Below, piece by piece: positions 7,595 to 16,342 of a DNA stretch of 29,495 nt. The DNA is taken from contig JBMNUI010000019.1 in the NCBI GenBank assembly GCA_050946195.1, positions 1 to 29,495 of the forward strand. The letters are read 5' to 3'. This DNA is from UMGS1002 sp050946195 (GTDB lineage: Bacteria; Bacillota; Clostridia; Oscillospirales; CAG-272). The translations under genes were made by a program, and so were the position numbers. Positions within the stretch are counted from its first letter, which is position 1. The number at the start of each line of letters is the position of its first letter. The notes beneath the pieces are model-generated. The model searched no databases. It was given only the letters and a program-made list of their open reading frames with translations, and was not told the origin of the DNA.

Positions 7595-10411
7595 CTATTT
7601 ACGGATGACCGAAAGGCACCTTGAACAGACAAAGCTATCATCGATATGCTCCCCTTCGGTCGAATACATCCAGCAGCGGTCGCACTTCTCGCCGTCGGCC
7701 AAAGCCACAAGAACCCCGATACCCGACGCCGTCTCGGTAAAGGCGCCGTCAGGCGAGCCGCCCCTTACCACGCTCGCCCCGGAAACTATAAATACCGTGG
7801 CAAGCTGGTCGGCAAAGTCCTCGAGCAGGGAGTATGTCCCGCCGTCGGCGTATATGGTCACCTTGGCGTCGAGCGACTTGCCGATGAGTTTGTCGGCGCG
7901 GGCAAGCTCAAGCGCCTTCATCACGTCGTCGCGAAGGTCAAATAGCCGGTTCCATTTTTCATACCTGTCCTCAAACCCGGGCATGTATGTCGCCTCGGGC
8001 AGCCGGTTGAGAAAGACGCTTGTCTTGTTCTCGGCCTTGGTATGAGGCATGGCCTGCCAGATTTCCTCGGCGGTAAAGGAGATTATCGGGGACATAAGCC
8101 TTGTCATTGCCGAGAGGATTAAATACATCGCGCTCTGGGCGCTCCGGCGCCCGTGGCTGTCTTTGGCGCTGGTATAGACGCGGTCCTTGGTGATGTCTAT
8201 ATAGAGTTTTGAGAGATCTATTGTGCAGAAGTTGTTTGTTGCATGGTAGACTATGTGGAACTCGAAGTCGTCGTACGCCCGGCGGCATTCGGCAATTAGC
8301 TCGTCAAGCCTTGCCAAAATCCACCTGTCAAGCTCGACCATGGCGTCGGAGCTTACCATGTCGGTCTCTGGGTCGAAGTCTCCGATGTTGGCGAGCAGTA
8401 TGCGCGCGGTGTTCCTTATCTTCCGGTAGATTTCGGAGAGCTGCCTGAAGATGGCGTCCGAGACCCGCACGTCGGCCTTGTAGTCGCTTGATGCCGCCCA
8501 CAGGCGCACCAGCTCGGCGCCGTATTTCTTAATCATATCCTCGGGAGCTACCGTGTTGCCCAGGGATTTGTGCATGGCGTGGCCTTCGCCGTCAACCGTC
8601 CAGCCGTGTGTGAGCACCGTTCTGTAGGGCGCGCTGCCGCCCCTTGAGCTGACTGCGGTCAGCAGTGAGGACTGGAACCAGCCGCGGTACTGGTCGGCCC
8701 CTTCAAGGTACATGTCGGCAGGCCACTTTAGGTCCTTGGGCCAGGCCGGGTGATAGCCGTTCTCAAGCACGGCAAAGTGGGTGACGCCCGAGTCAAACCA
8801 GCAGTCAAGCGTGTCGGTCTCCTTTGTAAATTGAATGCCGCCGCAGAAGGGGCAGGCAAAGCCCTCGGGCAAAATGTCACAAGCCTCGGTTTCATACCAG
8901 CTGTTGGAACCCCGCTCGGCAAAGAGGTTTGCCACCGCCTCGGTGGTCTCGTGCGTGCAGACAGGTTTGCCGCACTTGTTGCAGTAGAATACCGGGATCG
9001 GCAGCCCCCAGTGCCGCTGGCGCGAGATGCACCAGTCGGCGCGCTCTCTCACCATCTGCTTTATCCTGTCAAGCCCCCATGAAGGCAGCCACTCAACCTC
9101 TTCGCAGGCGGCAATCGCCTCATTTTTAAAGGAGTCAACCGAACAGAACCACTGCGGGGTGGCCCTGAATATAACCGGCTCCTTGCAGCGCCAGCAGTGC
9201 GGGTATTCGTGCTCCATTGCCTCATGGGCAAAGAGCGCCCCGCTCTCCTTCATGTCGGCAAGTATTACAAGGTTCGATTCGTCATACCGCAGTCCGGCAT
9301 ACTTTCCGGCCTCGGCGGTCTGGTATCCCCTGTCGTCGACCGGGACTATAGTCTCAATTCCGTACTTGATGCAGGTCTGCCAGTCTTCGACGCCGAATCC
9401 CGGTGCTGTGTGGACGCAGCCGGTGCCGCTGTCTGTGGTGACATAATCGGCAAGTACCACAACACTCTCGCGGTCAAGGAAGGGGTGCTGGGTTTTTACA
9501 AACTCAAGCTCGCGCCCCGGCAGGCTCAGCACTGTCCTGTATTCGGAAATGCCGCCGGCGGCCATGGTTTTCTCAACGAGATCCTCGGCGACGATGTAGT
9601 ATTCGTCCCCTGCCTCGACCACCGAATAATTGACGACGTCGGGGTTGAGGGCTATTGCAATGTTGCCGGGCAGCGTCCAGATTGTAGTGGTCCATATAAT
9701 AAAATATGTGCGCTGAAGGTCGCAGACCCCGCTGAGTTTGCCCCCGTCGTTGTCCTTTATGACCCTGAACTTGACATATACCGAGTCGCACTTGTCGGTC
9801 TGGTACTCGATTTCGGCCTCGGCAAGCGCGGTCTCGTCGTGCGGGCACCAGTAGACCGGCTTGAGCCCCTTGTAGATGCAGCCCTTTTGGTACATCTTGC
9901 CGAACACCCTGACCTCGCAGGCCTCAAATTCGGGGTCCATTGTAAGGTAGGGATGTTCCCAGTCGCCGAGCACGCCCAGACGCTTGAATTGTTCGCGCTG
10001 TCTGTTGACAAAATTTTCGGCAAACGTCCGGCAGGCGTCGCGGAACTCGGAAATCGACGTCTTGTTGCGGTCAAGGCGATTCTGCTTTATGATGGCGCTT
10101 TCGATAGGCAGGCCGTGGTTGTCCCAGCCCGGAATATACACTACCTGCTTGCCCTCCATGGCCTTTGACTTGTTGATAAAGTCCTTGAGGCACTTGTTGA
10201 GGGCGGTGCCCATGTGTATGTCACCGTTGGAGAAGGGAGGGCCGTCGTGCAGGATAAACTGCTCGCATCCTTCCGAATTTTTAAGCATCAAGTTGTAAAG
10301 GCCGATATCCTCCCAGGATTTAAGGGTCTGAGGCTCTCTCTCCGGGAGGTTGGCGCGCATCGGAAAGTTTGTTTGAGGGAGATTGAGTGTGCTTGTATAA
10401 TCCTTTGACAT
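7595..10411 (-). CDS. ileS: Isoleucyl-tRNA synthetase
   Basis: 938 aa, the usual size of bacterial IleRS. The order is class I catalytic core with an inserted editing domain, anticodon-binding domain, and a C-terminal zinc finger (CDRCW..CSRC). The class I signatures are variant: the HIGH box reads HMGT at residues 66-69 and the KMSKS box reads AMHKS at 612-616. The rest of the flanking sequence (HDGPPFSNGDIHMG, HKSLGNTVAPEDMIKKYGAE) is typical IleRS. The gene charges tRNA-Ile. The 32-nt gap to yggT leaves no room for a T-box leader, unlike many Firmicute ileS genes. AGGAG lies about 13 nt before the ATG. Confidence 0.97.
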   Translation of the reverse strand: MSKDYTSTLNLPQTNFPMRANLPEREPQTLKSWEDIGLYNLMLKNSEGCEQFILHDGPPFSNGDIHMGTALNKCLKDFINKSKAMEGKQVVYIPGWDNHGLPIESAIIKQNRLDRNKTSISEFRDACRTFAENFVNRQREQFKRLGVLGDWEHPYLTMDPEFEACEVRVFGKMYQKGCIYKGLKPVYWCPHDETALAEAEIEYQTDKCDSVYVKFRVIKDNDGGKLSGVCDLQRTYFIIWTTTIWTLPGNIAIALNPDVVNYSVVEAGDEYYIVAEDLVEKTMAAGGISEYRTVLSLPGRELEFVKTQHPFLDRESVVVLADYVTTDSGTGCVHTAPGFGVEDWQTCIKYGIETIVPVDDRGYQTAEAGKYAGLRYDESNLVILADMKESGALFAHEAMEHEYPHCWRCKEPVIFRATPQWFCSVDSFKNEAIAACEEVEWLPSWGLDRIKQMVRERADWCISRQRHWGLPIPVFYCNKCGKPVCTHETTEAVANLFAERGSNSWYETEACDILPEGFACPFCGGIQFTKETDTLDCWFDSGVTHFAVLENGYHPAWPKDLKWPADMYLEGADQYRGWFQSSLLTAVSSRGGSAPYRTVLTHGWTVDGEGHAMHKSLGNTVAPEDMIKKYGAELVRLWAASSDYKADVRVSDAIFRQLSEIYRKIRNTARILLANIGDFDPETDMVSSDAMVELDRWILARLDELIAECRRAYDDFEFHIVYHATNNFCTIDLSKLYIDITKDRVYTSAKDSHGRRSAQSAMYLILSAMTRLMSPIISFTAEEIWQAMPHTKAENKTSVFLNRLPEATYMPGFEDRYEKWNRLFDLRDDVMKALELARADKLIGKSLDAKVTIYADGGTYSLLEDFADQLATVFIVSGASVVRGGSPDGAFTETASGIGVLVALADGEKCDRCWMYSTEGEHIDDSFVCSRCLSVIRK

Positions 10412-10442
10412 AACTGTGTTGTGACTCCTGTTGTGATAGCTG

Positions 10443-10721
10443 TTAGGCGATTATTCCGAGTATGGCAGACAGTATGGACAGCAGCAGATATGCAACTATA
10501 AAGGAAACGTCGAGCGGCATATTCTGAAACCAATTCATTTTCTCAAAAAGCATTCTCACAGGTATGACGACAGGCTCGGTGACGGTATAGAGGAAATCGC
10601 TGAGTTTGCTTTCCTGCATGTCGGGTATCCATGACAGCACAGCCCGCAGCAGCATGGCTAACTGCAGGACATATATGAATATTTTGATAATCGAAATAAT
10701 TACATAACAAATGCCGGGCAA
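10443..10721 (-). CDS. yggT: YggT-family small membrane protein
   Basis: 92 aa with two hydrophobic segments (about residues 5-28 and 68-90). The intervening loop, RAVLSWIPD followed by TEPVVIPVRM, is characteristic of YggT/YlmG proteins. The family sits next to sepF in many Gram-positive genomes and in chloroplast relatives is linked to division or nucleoid organisation. Its biochemical role is not established. It lies 36 nt downstream of sepF. Confidence 0.88.
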   Translation of the reverse strand: MPGICYVIISIIKIFIYVLQLAMLLRAVLSWIPDMQESKLSDFLYTVTEPVVIPVRMLFEKMNWFQNMPLDVSFIVAYLLLSILSAILGIIA

Positions 10722-10757
10722 AGCGAGATCCTCCGGTGTTGCGGCTCGGGCCGCCTG

Positions 10758-11306
10758 TTATTTGATGAAATCGAAGCCCTGGGTGGTTCTTTCCCCGCCG
10801 AATTTGGGCTTTTCGGTGCCGGGAGTGCCGAGACCGAACTGCTTGAAATCAATTCCGTCCTCCTCGGATTCGGCTTCCTCGACCCCGACGCTGCAGGGGG
10901 CCACGACAAAGGTGGTCTTTGACGCCATCTGCAGATCCCCGCCGAGCACATGCACCGCCCCGAGCAGAAAGTCGAGCAGCCGCCTTGAGTTTTCGCGGTT
11001 TAAGTCCTCGATGTTCATGACAACCGTACAGCCCGAGGCGACATAATCGGCAATTTCGGGGCCGTCGTCATAGCTTTTGGGTTTCATGACGCGCAGGGAC
11101 ATCGCGGCGCCGCTTCCCTTGACGCCGGCCGCGGGGCGGGGAGGAATATCAGAGGCCGGCGGAATGTCGTCTATAATCTCATCCGGGCGGTTTTCCGCAA
11201 TTCTGCCGGCATCGTCGGTGTAGCCGTCGATATACTTTCCGGGGTCGCCGCTGCCGGTGTAAAGATCGTCCTCATCGTCTTTGAGCAGCTTTTTGATGAA
11301 GTTCAT
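10758..11306 (-). CDS. sepF: Cell division protein SepF
   Basis: 182 aa. An N-terminal membrane-targeting helix (MNFIKKLLKDD) is followed by an acidic, Pro-rich linker of about 70 residues. The C-terminal SepF domain then runs from VMKPKSYDD to TTFVVAP, including the glycine-rich end LGGDLQMASKTTF. SepF polymerises, anchors FtsZ to the membrane and stabilises the Z ring. An AGGAGGG Shine-Dalgarno lies 6 nt before the ATG. It sits between yggS and yggT, the conserved Firmicute order. Confidence 0.94.
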   Translation of the reverse strand: MNFIKKLLKDDEDDLYTGSGDPGKYIDGYTDDAGRIAENRPDEIIDDIPPASDIPPRPAAGVKGSGAAMSLRVMKPKSYDDGPEIADYVASGCTVVMNIEDLNRENSRRLLDFLLGAVHVLGGDLQMASKTTFVVAPCSVGVEEAESEEDGIDFKQFGLGTPGTEKPKFGGERTTQGFDFIK

Positions 11307-11324
11307 TTTCGCCCTCCTGTGATT

Positions 11325-12032
11325 TTATGTTAAGTCCGGTTTTTCAAACAGAATTCGCCCGACTCTCACGCATGTCGAGCCACAGGCCACAGCCGCTTCA
11401 ATGCTCTCGGACATGCCCATTGAAATAAAAGGTCTCTCTATATTATGAAGCTTTTTCTCCCAAATGTCAACAATTAAATCATATGTTGCCCTGAAATATT
11501 TGCAGTATTCCTCATACCCGGAACAAATCGGCCCCATTGTCATAAAACCCCGCAGGCGGATGTGGGGATACCGAGAGAGGCTCCTGCAGAGTGCTTCGGC
11601 CTCCTCGGGGAGCACCCCGCCCTTGTTCTCCTCGTATCCCGAGTTTATTTCGACAAGCACGTCAATTATGCGGTTGTGTTTTGCCGCCTGCCTGTTTATC
11701 TCGGCGGCGAGTTTTTCGCTGTCAAGCGAGTGAATCATGCACACCTTGTCGGCGATGTATTTGACCTTATTCCGCTGCAGACTGCCGATGAAATGGACAT
11801 TCAGCCCCCGGCGGTCAAGTGATTCCCAACGCTCCGTGAGCTGCTGCACCCGGTTCTCGCCGATATGGTCAATCCCGCAGTGCTGATGCAGGTAGTTTAT
11901 CTCGCCGGCGCCGGTATACTTCGCCGCCGCAAGGAGCATGATTTCATCGGGATTGCGCCCGGCGGCCTCGGCCGCCTTTCTTATTCGCTCTCTTACCCGC
12001 TCGACATTTGCTTTTAAGTATGAGTAATCCAT
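11325..12032 (-). CDS. yggS: YggS/PLPBP pyridoxal-phosphate homeostasis protein
   Basis: 235 aa. A single TIM-barrel domain with the PLP-binding Lys38 in LLAAAKY, then HIGENRVQQL, HFIGSLQRNK, the glycine-containing GFMTMGPI, and the phosphate-binding C-terminal GMSESIEAAVACGSTCVRVGRILF. The protein binds PLP without catalysing a known reaction and buffers B6 and amino-acid pools. This gene is routinely upstream of sepF (ylmE in Bacillus). The Shine-Dalgarno is weak. Confidence 0.94.
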   Translation of the reverse strand: MDYSYLKANVERVRERIRKAAEAAGRNPDEIMLLAAAKYTGAGEINYLHQHCGIDHIGENRVQQLTERWESLDRRGLNVHFIGSLQRNKVKYIADKVCMIHSLDSEKLAAEINRQAAKHNRIIDVLVEINSGYEENKGGVLPEEAEALCRSLSRYPHIRLRGFMTMGPICSGYEEYCKYFRATYDLIVDIWEKKLHNIERPFISMGMSESIEAAVACGSTCVRVGRILFEKPDLT

Positions 12033-12069
12033 TTTGCATCAGATCCCGTTTTAGTTATTGAAATGTGAG

Positions 12070-13347
12070 CTAATTGATAATTCGCCCGGAATATAATTTT
12101 CCGTCTGATACCGATATGATTATCTGGTCGCCCGAATCAAGATATTCCTTGTAGTTCTCGGCCTCGGGGTCTCGCGGGGCGACCACGTAATACCCCTCGC
12201 CCTCGTATATTATCTTTATTTTCCGGAATACGACCTGCGAGGACGAGAGTATGTAAACCCCCTTGATGCCTTTTTCTTCGTGCACGGCGGCCTCAGGCAC
12301 CCGCAGGCCGGTTATCTCGCTCACCAGAAGCTCAATCTGCTGCACCCGCGACCAGCTGAAACCCTTCGGCATAATGCCCGAGGAGAATATCAAAACCCCT
12401 CTATCATCGCCCTCCCTAAATGAAATGCGGTGAAGCGTCATCCGCAACTCAAGACCCTCGGCAGGGAAGGTGATCTTGCACTCGGCGGCATCATGAAGCT
12501 TTCGGCAGAGGTAGGCGTCGGCCGGCACCGCAAGATACCATATGTAATTGTATATCATCTTCCCGACCGCATATTTACCGGGAATTTCGTCCTTTGGCGC
12601 TTCCGATACAATCGCGTCAAGGCCGTCGGCGGTAAGCGTGTCAATCAGGCCGTAATCAAATATATCCTCAAGGCCGTCGCAGGTGTAGAAGAAGTAGCCG
12701 CTGCGTGAGTTTTTAATACTATCATACTCGCCGGCATATGAATTGGCAAGCTCTGAGAGTTGGTTGTACAGGCTGTCGAGCTCGCCTTTGAGATCATTGT
12801 TCTTCCCGGTAAGTATCCCGTAGGCATTGAGGTATACCAGCATTTCGTCGGACAACGCGGCGGCACCCGAAAGATCTCCGCCCGACAAGGATTTCATTAT
12901 CCGGGTATAAACCGACTTGAGCCTGCTTTTCGTCTCGGCGGCGACCGCCGCGTTCTGCCTGCCGGCCTCAATGCTGCGGCCGAGCAGATTGATTTTATGC
13001 TCAAGTACCGCCCGCTCGGCAAGATAATCGGCGGTGCTCCCGTAGGTGTAAACCCGCGCAAGCTCGGTGTCGACGACGACCATCTCGCCGTCTCCCGCAC
13101 GGTATACAGCAGCCCCCGGGTTCTTACTGTACAATACCTCCTCGTCCCGGAAGATGTAGCCGGTGAGCCCGGCAATCTCATATTCGGTGGACTCCACAGC
13201 CGGCGTGGTCAGCACTTCTACCGCCGACAAGTCAAGGCAGATGTAGAGCGTGTATACGGTGAGTATCACCGCAAGAAGGGCAATCCCGACAGCCGGCAGG
13301 TATTTTGCCGCATACCGGCGAAGCTCTCTTTTAATCCGCTGCTTCAA
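12070..13347 (-). CDS. HlyD-like membrane-anchored protein with barrel-sandwich domain
   Basis: 425 aa. One N-terminal membrane helix at about residues 17-36 is followed by a likely lipoyl-like beta segment (AGLTGYIFRDEEVLY...). A central helical region (about 110-220) is probably hairpin or coiled-coil forming. The C-terminal beta domains end with GVYILSSSQVVFRKIKI, as in HlyD/RND adaptor proteins. No partner ABC transporter or outer-membrane channel is encoded here. Proteins of this type recur beside yggS-sepF in Clostridia, so a role in division or envelope assembly is as plausible as efflux. The start is TTG at 13347, 18 nt after miaA ends, with AGGCGG about 8 nt upstream. Family assignment is moderate. 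Confidence 0.7.
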   Translation of the reverse strand: MKQRIKRELRRYAAKYLPAVGIALLAVILTVYTLYICLDLSAVEVLTTPAVESTEYEIAGLTGYIFRDEEVLYSKNPGAAVYRAGDGEMVVVDTELARVYTYGSTADYLAERAVLEHKINLLGRSIEAGRQNAAVAAETKSRLKSVYTRIMKSLSGGDLSGAAALSDEMLVYLNAYGILTGKNNDLKGELDSLYNQLSELANSYAGEYDSIKNSRSGYFFYTCDGLEDIFDYGLIDTLTADGLDAIVSEAPKDEIPGKYAVGKMIYNYIWYLAVPADAYLCRKLHDAAECKITFPAEGLELRMTLHRISFREGDDRGVLIFSSGIMPKGFSWSRVQQIELLVSEITGLRVPEAAVHEEKGIKGVYILSSSQVVFRKIKIIYEGEGYYVVAPRDPEAENYKEYLDSGDQIIISVSDGKLYSGRIIN

Positions 13348-13365
13348 GCCTTTTGCCGCCTTTCC

Positions 13366-14328
13366 TCAGGTTTTATCCGCACTTATGGCACGCTCCCAGA
13401 TAAGGGCGGCCTCGTCTGCAATCTCGTCCCCGCTCTTGCCGTCGGCTTCTATCCAGTTGATGTTGTGGTTGGCCCGAAACCAGGTGAGCTGCCGCTTGGC
13501 GTATCGTCTGGTCGACTGCTTGAGCTTCTCGACCGCCTCATAAAGCGCCACCTCGCCGCGAAGATACCCCAGCAGCTCCTTGTAGCCAATAGCCTGCGCC
13601 GCCGTGCGCGATTTTTCAAACACGCCGGCACGCCAGAGCCGCTCCGCCTCCTCAAGCAGACCCTCGGCGAGCATTTTGTCAACCCGCATATCAATCCGCC
13701 GGTATAGCTCGGCGCGGTCTTTAAAGTTCAGGCCGATGATGACCGGGTCATACTTTCCGCCGGCTTCCCGTGAGAGGCGCTCGTGCTCAGACTTGGTTTT
13801 CCCGGTCAGCTCGTATATCTCAAGCGCGCGTATCACCCGCCGGACATTGTTCGGGTGGATTGCCTCGGCGCTCTCGGGGTCGATTGTAAGCAGCCTGGCG
13901 TACAGAAACTTATTGCCGTATGTTCTGGCTTCATTCCAAAGCCTCTCGCGCAGCTCTAAGTCCTTCTCAGCCGGCTCAAAGCCGCCGCGCAGGAAGCTGT
14001 CGAGATAAAAGCCGGTGCCGCCGCAGAATATCGGAAGCCTGCCGCGCGAGAGTATACCCTCGACTACAACTTCGGCCTGCTCGACATAGTCGGCGACCGA
14101 AAAATCCCCGCTCGGTTCGGCTATGTCTATCATGTGGTGGGGTATTCCCCGCATCTCTGCTGCGGTCGGTTTTGCGGTTCCTATATCCATTCCGCGGTAT
14201 ATCTGCATCGAGTCGCAGGAGACGACCTCACCCGAAAGCCTCTCGGCAAGCCTTACCGCAAGCGCGCTCTTGCCGCTTGCCGTCGGCCCGACAATTGCCA
14301 GTATCCTGATTTTTTCGCTCTCCGGCAT
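13366..14328 (-). CDS. miaA: tRNA dimethylallyltransferase
   Basis: 320 aa. P-loop GPTASGKS at residues 14-21, then CDSMQIYRGMDIGTAKPT and GIPHHMID, the standard MiaA motifs for dimethylallyl diphosphate and tRNA binding. RRYAKRQLTWFR near the C-terminus is also characteristic. The enzyme adds the isopentenyl group to A37 of tRNAs that read codons beginning with U. It lies 27 nt downstream of queA and 18 nt upstream of the HlyD-like gene. Confidence 0.96.
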   Translation of the reverse strand: MPESEKIRILAIVGPTASGKSALAVRLAERLSGEVVSCDSMQIYRGMDIGTAKPTAAEMRGIPHHMIDIAEPSGDFSVADYVEQAEVVVEGILSRGRLPIFCGGTGFYLDSFLRGGFEPAEKDLELRERLWNEARTYGNKFLYARLLTIDPESAEAIHPNNVRRVIRALEIYELTGKTKSEHERLSREAGGKYDPVIIGLNFKDRAELYRRIDMRVDKMLAEGLLEEAERLWRAGVFEKSRTAAQAIGYKELLGYLRGEVALYEAVEKLKQSTRRYAKRQLTWFRANHNINWIEADGKSGDEIADEAALIWERAISADKT

Positions 14329-14355
14329 CTTGGCCCTCCGAAAAGTACTGCCGCT

Positions 14356-15420
14356 CTATTGGATGAGCATTGCATCGCCGAAGGAATAAAACCTGTATTT
14401 TTCCTTCACCGCAATTTCATAAGCCCTGAGTATTTCCTCGCGGCTCCAGAAGGCCGAGACCAGCATGAGCAGGGTGCTCTCGGGCAGGTGAAAATTGGTG
14501 ATCAGCGCGTCGGTGGCCTTGAATTTATATCCGGGGTAGATGAATATTCCGGTCTCACCCGACATGGCGTGCACCACACCGTCACTGTCGGCGGCGCTCT
14601 CAAGCGTGCGGCAGGAGGTGGTGCCGACAGATATAATCCGCCCGCCGGCGGCCCTTCTTTCGTTGATTATCCTCGCACTCTCCCCGCTCACCGAAAAGTA
14701 CTCGGTATGCATGACATGCATCTCAATCAGCTTTTCCTTGACCGGCCGGAAGGTGCCGAGCCCGACGTGCAGCATGACCGGCACGATTGCAACACCCTTC
14801 TCCCGGATTTTGTCAAGCAGCTCGGGGGTGAAGTGCAGCCCCGCGGTCGGCGCCGCGACAGAGCCCTCATAACGCGCGTAAACCGTCTGGTAACGATCCT
14901 CTTCCTGCTGAGGCTCGGTTATATAGGGCGGCAGGGGCACAAGCCCTATTCTGTCAAGTATTTCATAAAGGTTTTTATATTTATTCTTGTCGTATTCAAA
15001 CCTGATTATCCGGTTGCCGTCGTCTGTGATGCTCAGCACTTCGCCGGAAAGGATACCCTTGCCAAAAGTTAGCCTCATCCCGGCGCGCGCCCGCTTGCCG
15101 GGCTTTGACAGCGTCTCCCATATGTCGGGCTCGCGCTCGCGGAGCAGGAGCAGCTCGACCGGGGCATCCCCGCCGGCCACGCAGCCGATAAGGCGCGCCG
15201 GGATTACCTTTGAGTCGTTTATGACAAGCACGTCGGGGGGATTTAAGCATTCAACAATATCCGAAAAACGCCGGTGTTCTATGCTGCCCGACGCGCGGTT
15301 TATGACCAAGAGGCGTGAGGCGTCTCTTCTTTCGGCCGGGTGCTGGGCTATCAGCTCAGGCGGAAGTTCATAATAATAATCCGAAGTCAAAAGGCCTGTT
15401 TTATCTTTGGGGTTTTCCAT
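14356..15420 (-). CDS. queA: S-adenosylmethionine:tRNA ribosyltransferase-isomerase
   Basis: About 354 aa. The N-terminal YYYELPPELIAQHPAERRD, the internal TAGLHFTPELL and TRFEYD-like segments, and the C-terminal NFHLPESTLLMLVSAF and YRFYSFGDAMLI are typical of QueA. It performs the penultimate step of queuosine synthesis, transferring ribose from SAM to preQ1-tRNA. I choose ATG 15420; an in-frame TTG precedes it at 15423. No strong Shine-Dalgarno is visible. The 62-nt gap to the GDPD gene holds a short GC hairpin (CGGGC-N4-GCCCG, about 15432-15445). Confidence 0.95.
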   Translation of the reverse strand: MENPKDKTGLLTSDYYYELPPELIAQHPAERRDASRLLVINRASGSIEHRRFSDIVECLNPPDVLVINDSKVIPARLIGCVAGGDAPVELLLLREREPDIWETLSKPGKRARAGMRLTFGKGILSGEVLSITDDGNRIIRFEYDKNKYKNLYEILDRIGLVPLPPYITEPQQEEDRYQTVYARYEGSVAAPTAGLHFTPELLDKIREKGVAIVPVMLHVGLGTFRPVKEKLIEMHVMHTEYFSVSGESARIINERRAAGGRIISVGTTSCRTLESAADSDGVVHAMSGETGIFIYPGYKFKATDALITNFHLPESTLLMLVSAFWSREEILRAYEIAVKEKYRFYSFGDAMLIQ

Positions 15421-15482
15421 CAAATGACCATCGGGCGTATGCCCGTTATCCTTTTATGTTAAGTGCATATCTTTAAGCTGTT

Positions 15483-16310
15483 TTATTTATTCCCGTTTTC
15501 GGGCACAAATCCCTCGAATATACAGTTATGTCCCATAGATTTGTATTTTGCGTATTTGTGGGGGTCCCGGACAGTCCAGACAAAGACATCGGTTTTGTGC
15601 AGCTTTGTCATCAGCTTTACCGGAAAACTGTTAAGGCAATCCTCGTCGACGGCAATAAAATCGGGGCGGGCGATAATATTCGTCAGCATGGCACTGAGAA
15701 TTATGTCGTTTATCCTTTTGCCCGATGTGTTCTTAAAGTAGTTAGTGTAGAGCAGGCCGCGGGCGCCCCGGGGCATGTTCTTTTTGAACCACCCGAGCAG
15801 GTAGGGGTTGAAGGACTGGACACAGACCTTTCCGTCGTAATGCCCGAGCACTCTTGAGAGGGCATCGCAGAGCTCGGTGTTGCTGTTTTTGCCTTTCAGT
15901 TCAATGAGAACCGGCACCCTGCCCTTGACAGTAGTGAGTGCATCCTCAAGCAGGGGAATGGTGTATTCGGTGTTGCCGAGCCGTCGCCAGCTCAGAGCGG
16001 CACCGCTGAGCGAGTCAACCCTGACATTATCGCCGCACATGCGGGAGAGGTCATAGTCGTGAAAGGCCACGACCTGCCGGTCGGCCGAGAGCTGCACGTC
16101 AAGCTCGACCCCGTATCCCGCCGAGGCCGCGGCAGCAAAGGCAGGGATTGAATTCTCGGGAATATCGCTGCCCCAGAGTCCGCGGTGGGCGTAATCGACG
16201 CGCAGCTTTTCCATCCCCGCGCGTTTGTTGCGGCCTCTCGGCGCGGAGAGAATCAGGTATGTAATTGTGAGTACAATGAGCACTCCGAGAACAACAAACA
16301 GTGTGGTCAT
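15483..16310 (-). CDS. Membrane-anchored glycerophosphodiester phosphodiesterase
   Basis: 275 aa. One N-terminal membrane helix (residues 3-22) is followed by a GDPD TIM-barrel domain. Catalytic and metal-binding residues are in place: AHRG with His42/Arg43, PENS with Glu52, ELD with Glu69/Asp71, and FHD with His84. Such enzymes hydrolyse glycerophosphodiesters, from phospholipid or teichoic-acid turnover, to glycerol-3-phosphate. The N-terminal anchor suggests action at the membrane surface, but orientation cannot be settled from sequence. It is 32 nt downstream of the MFS transporter, with AAAGGA 9 nt before the ATG, so the two are probably co-transcribed. Confidence 0.92.
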   Translation of the reverse strand: MTTLFVVLGVLIVLTITYLILSAPRGRNKRAGMEKLRVDYAHRGLWGSDIPENSIPAFAAAASAGYGVELDVQLSADRQVVAFHDYDLSRMCGDNVRVDSLSGAALSWRRLGNTEYTIPLLEDALTTVKGRVPVLIELKGKNSNTELCDALSRVLGHYDGKVCVQSFNPYLLGWFKKNMPRGARGLLYTNYFKNTSGKRINDIILSAMLTNIIARPDFIAVDEDCLNSFPVKLMTKLHKTDVFVWTVRDPHKYAKYKSMGHNCIFEGFVPENGNK

Positions 16311-16342
16311 ATTTCATGTCCTTTCGTATATTATTCAGCCGG

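Noticed and set aside
9197..10168. A 323-codon open frame on the plus strand opposite ileS.
   Set aside because: It is the antisense shadow of a certain IleRS gene in GC-rich codons; no Shine-Dalgarno or recognisable protein.
10412..10442. T-box leader expected before ileS.
   Set aside because: Only 31 nt separate yggT and ileS, and no T-box core was seen upstream in the run.
12760..13707. A 315-codon plus-strand open frame opposite the HlyD-like gene and miaA.
   Set aside because: It spans the boundary of two confident minus-strand genes and shows no domain.
14134..15072. A 312-codon plus-strand open frame opposite queA and miaA.
   Set aside because: Antisense of two well-supported tRNA-modification genes; no start signal.
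15424..15482. Possible internal promoter before queA.
   Set aside because: The best hexamers are poor and spacing is off; only a short GC hairpin is convincing.
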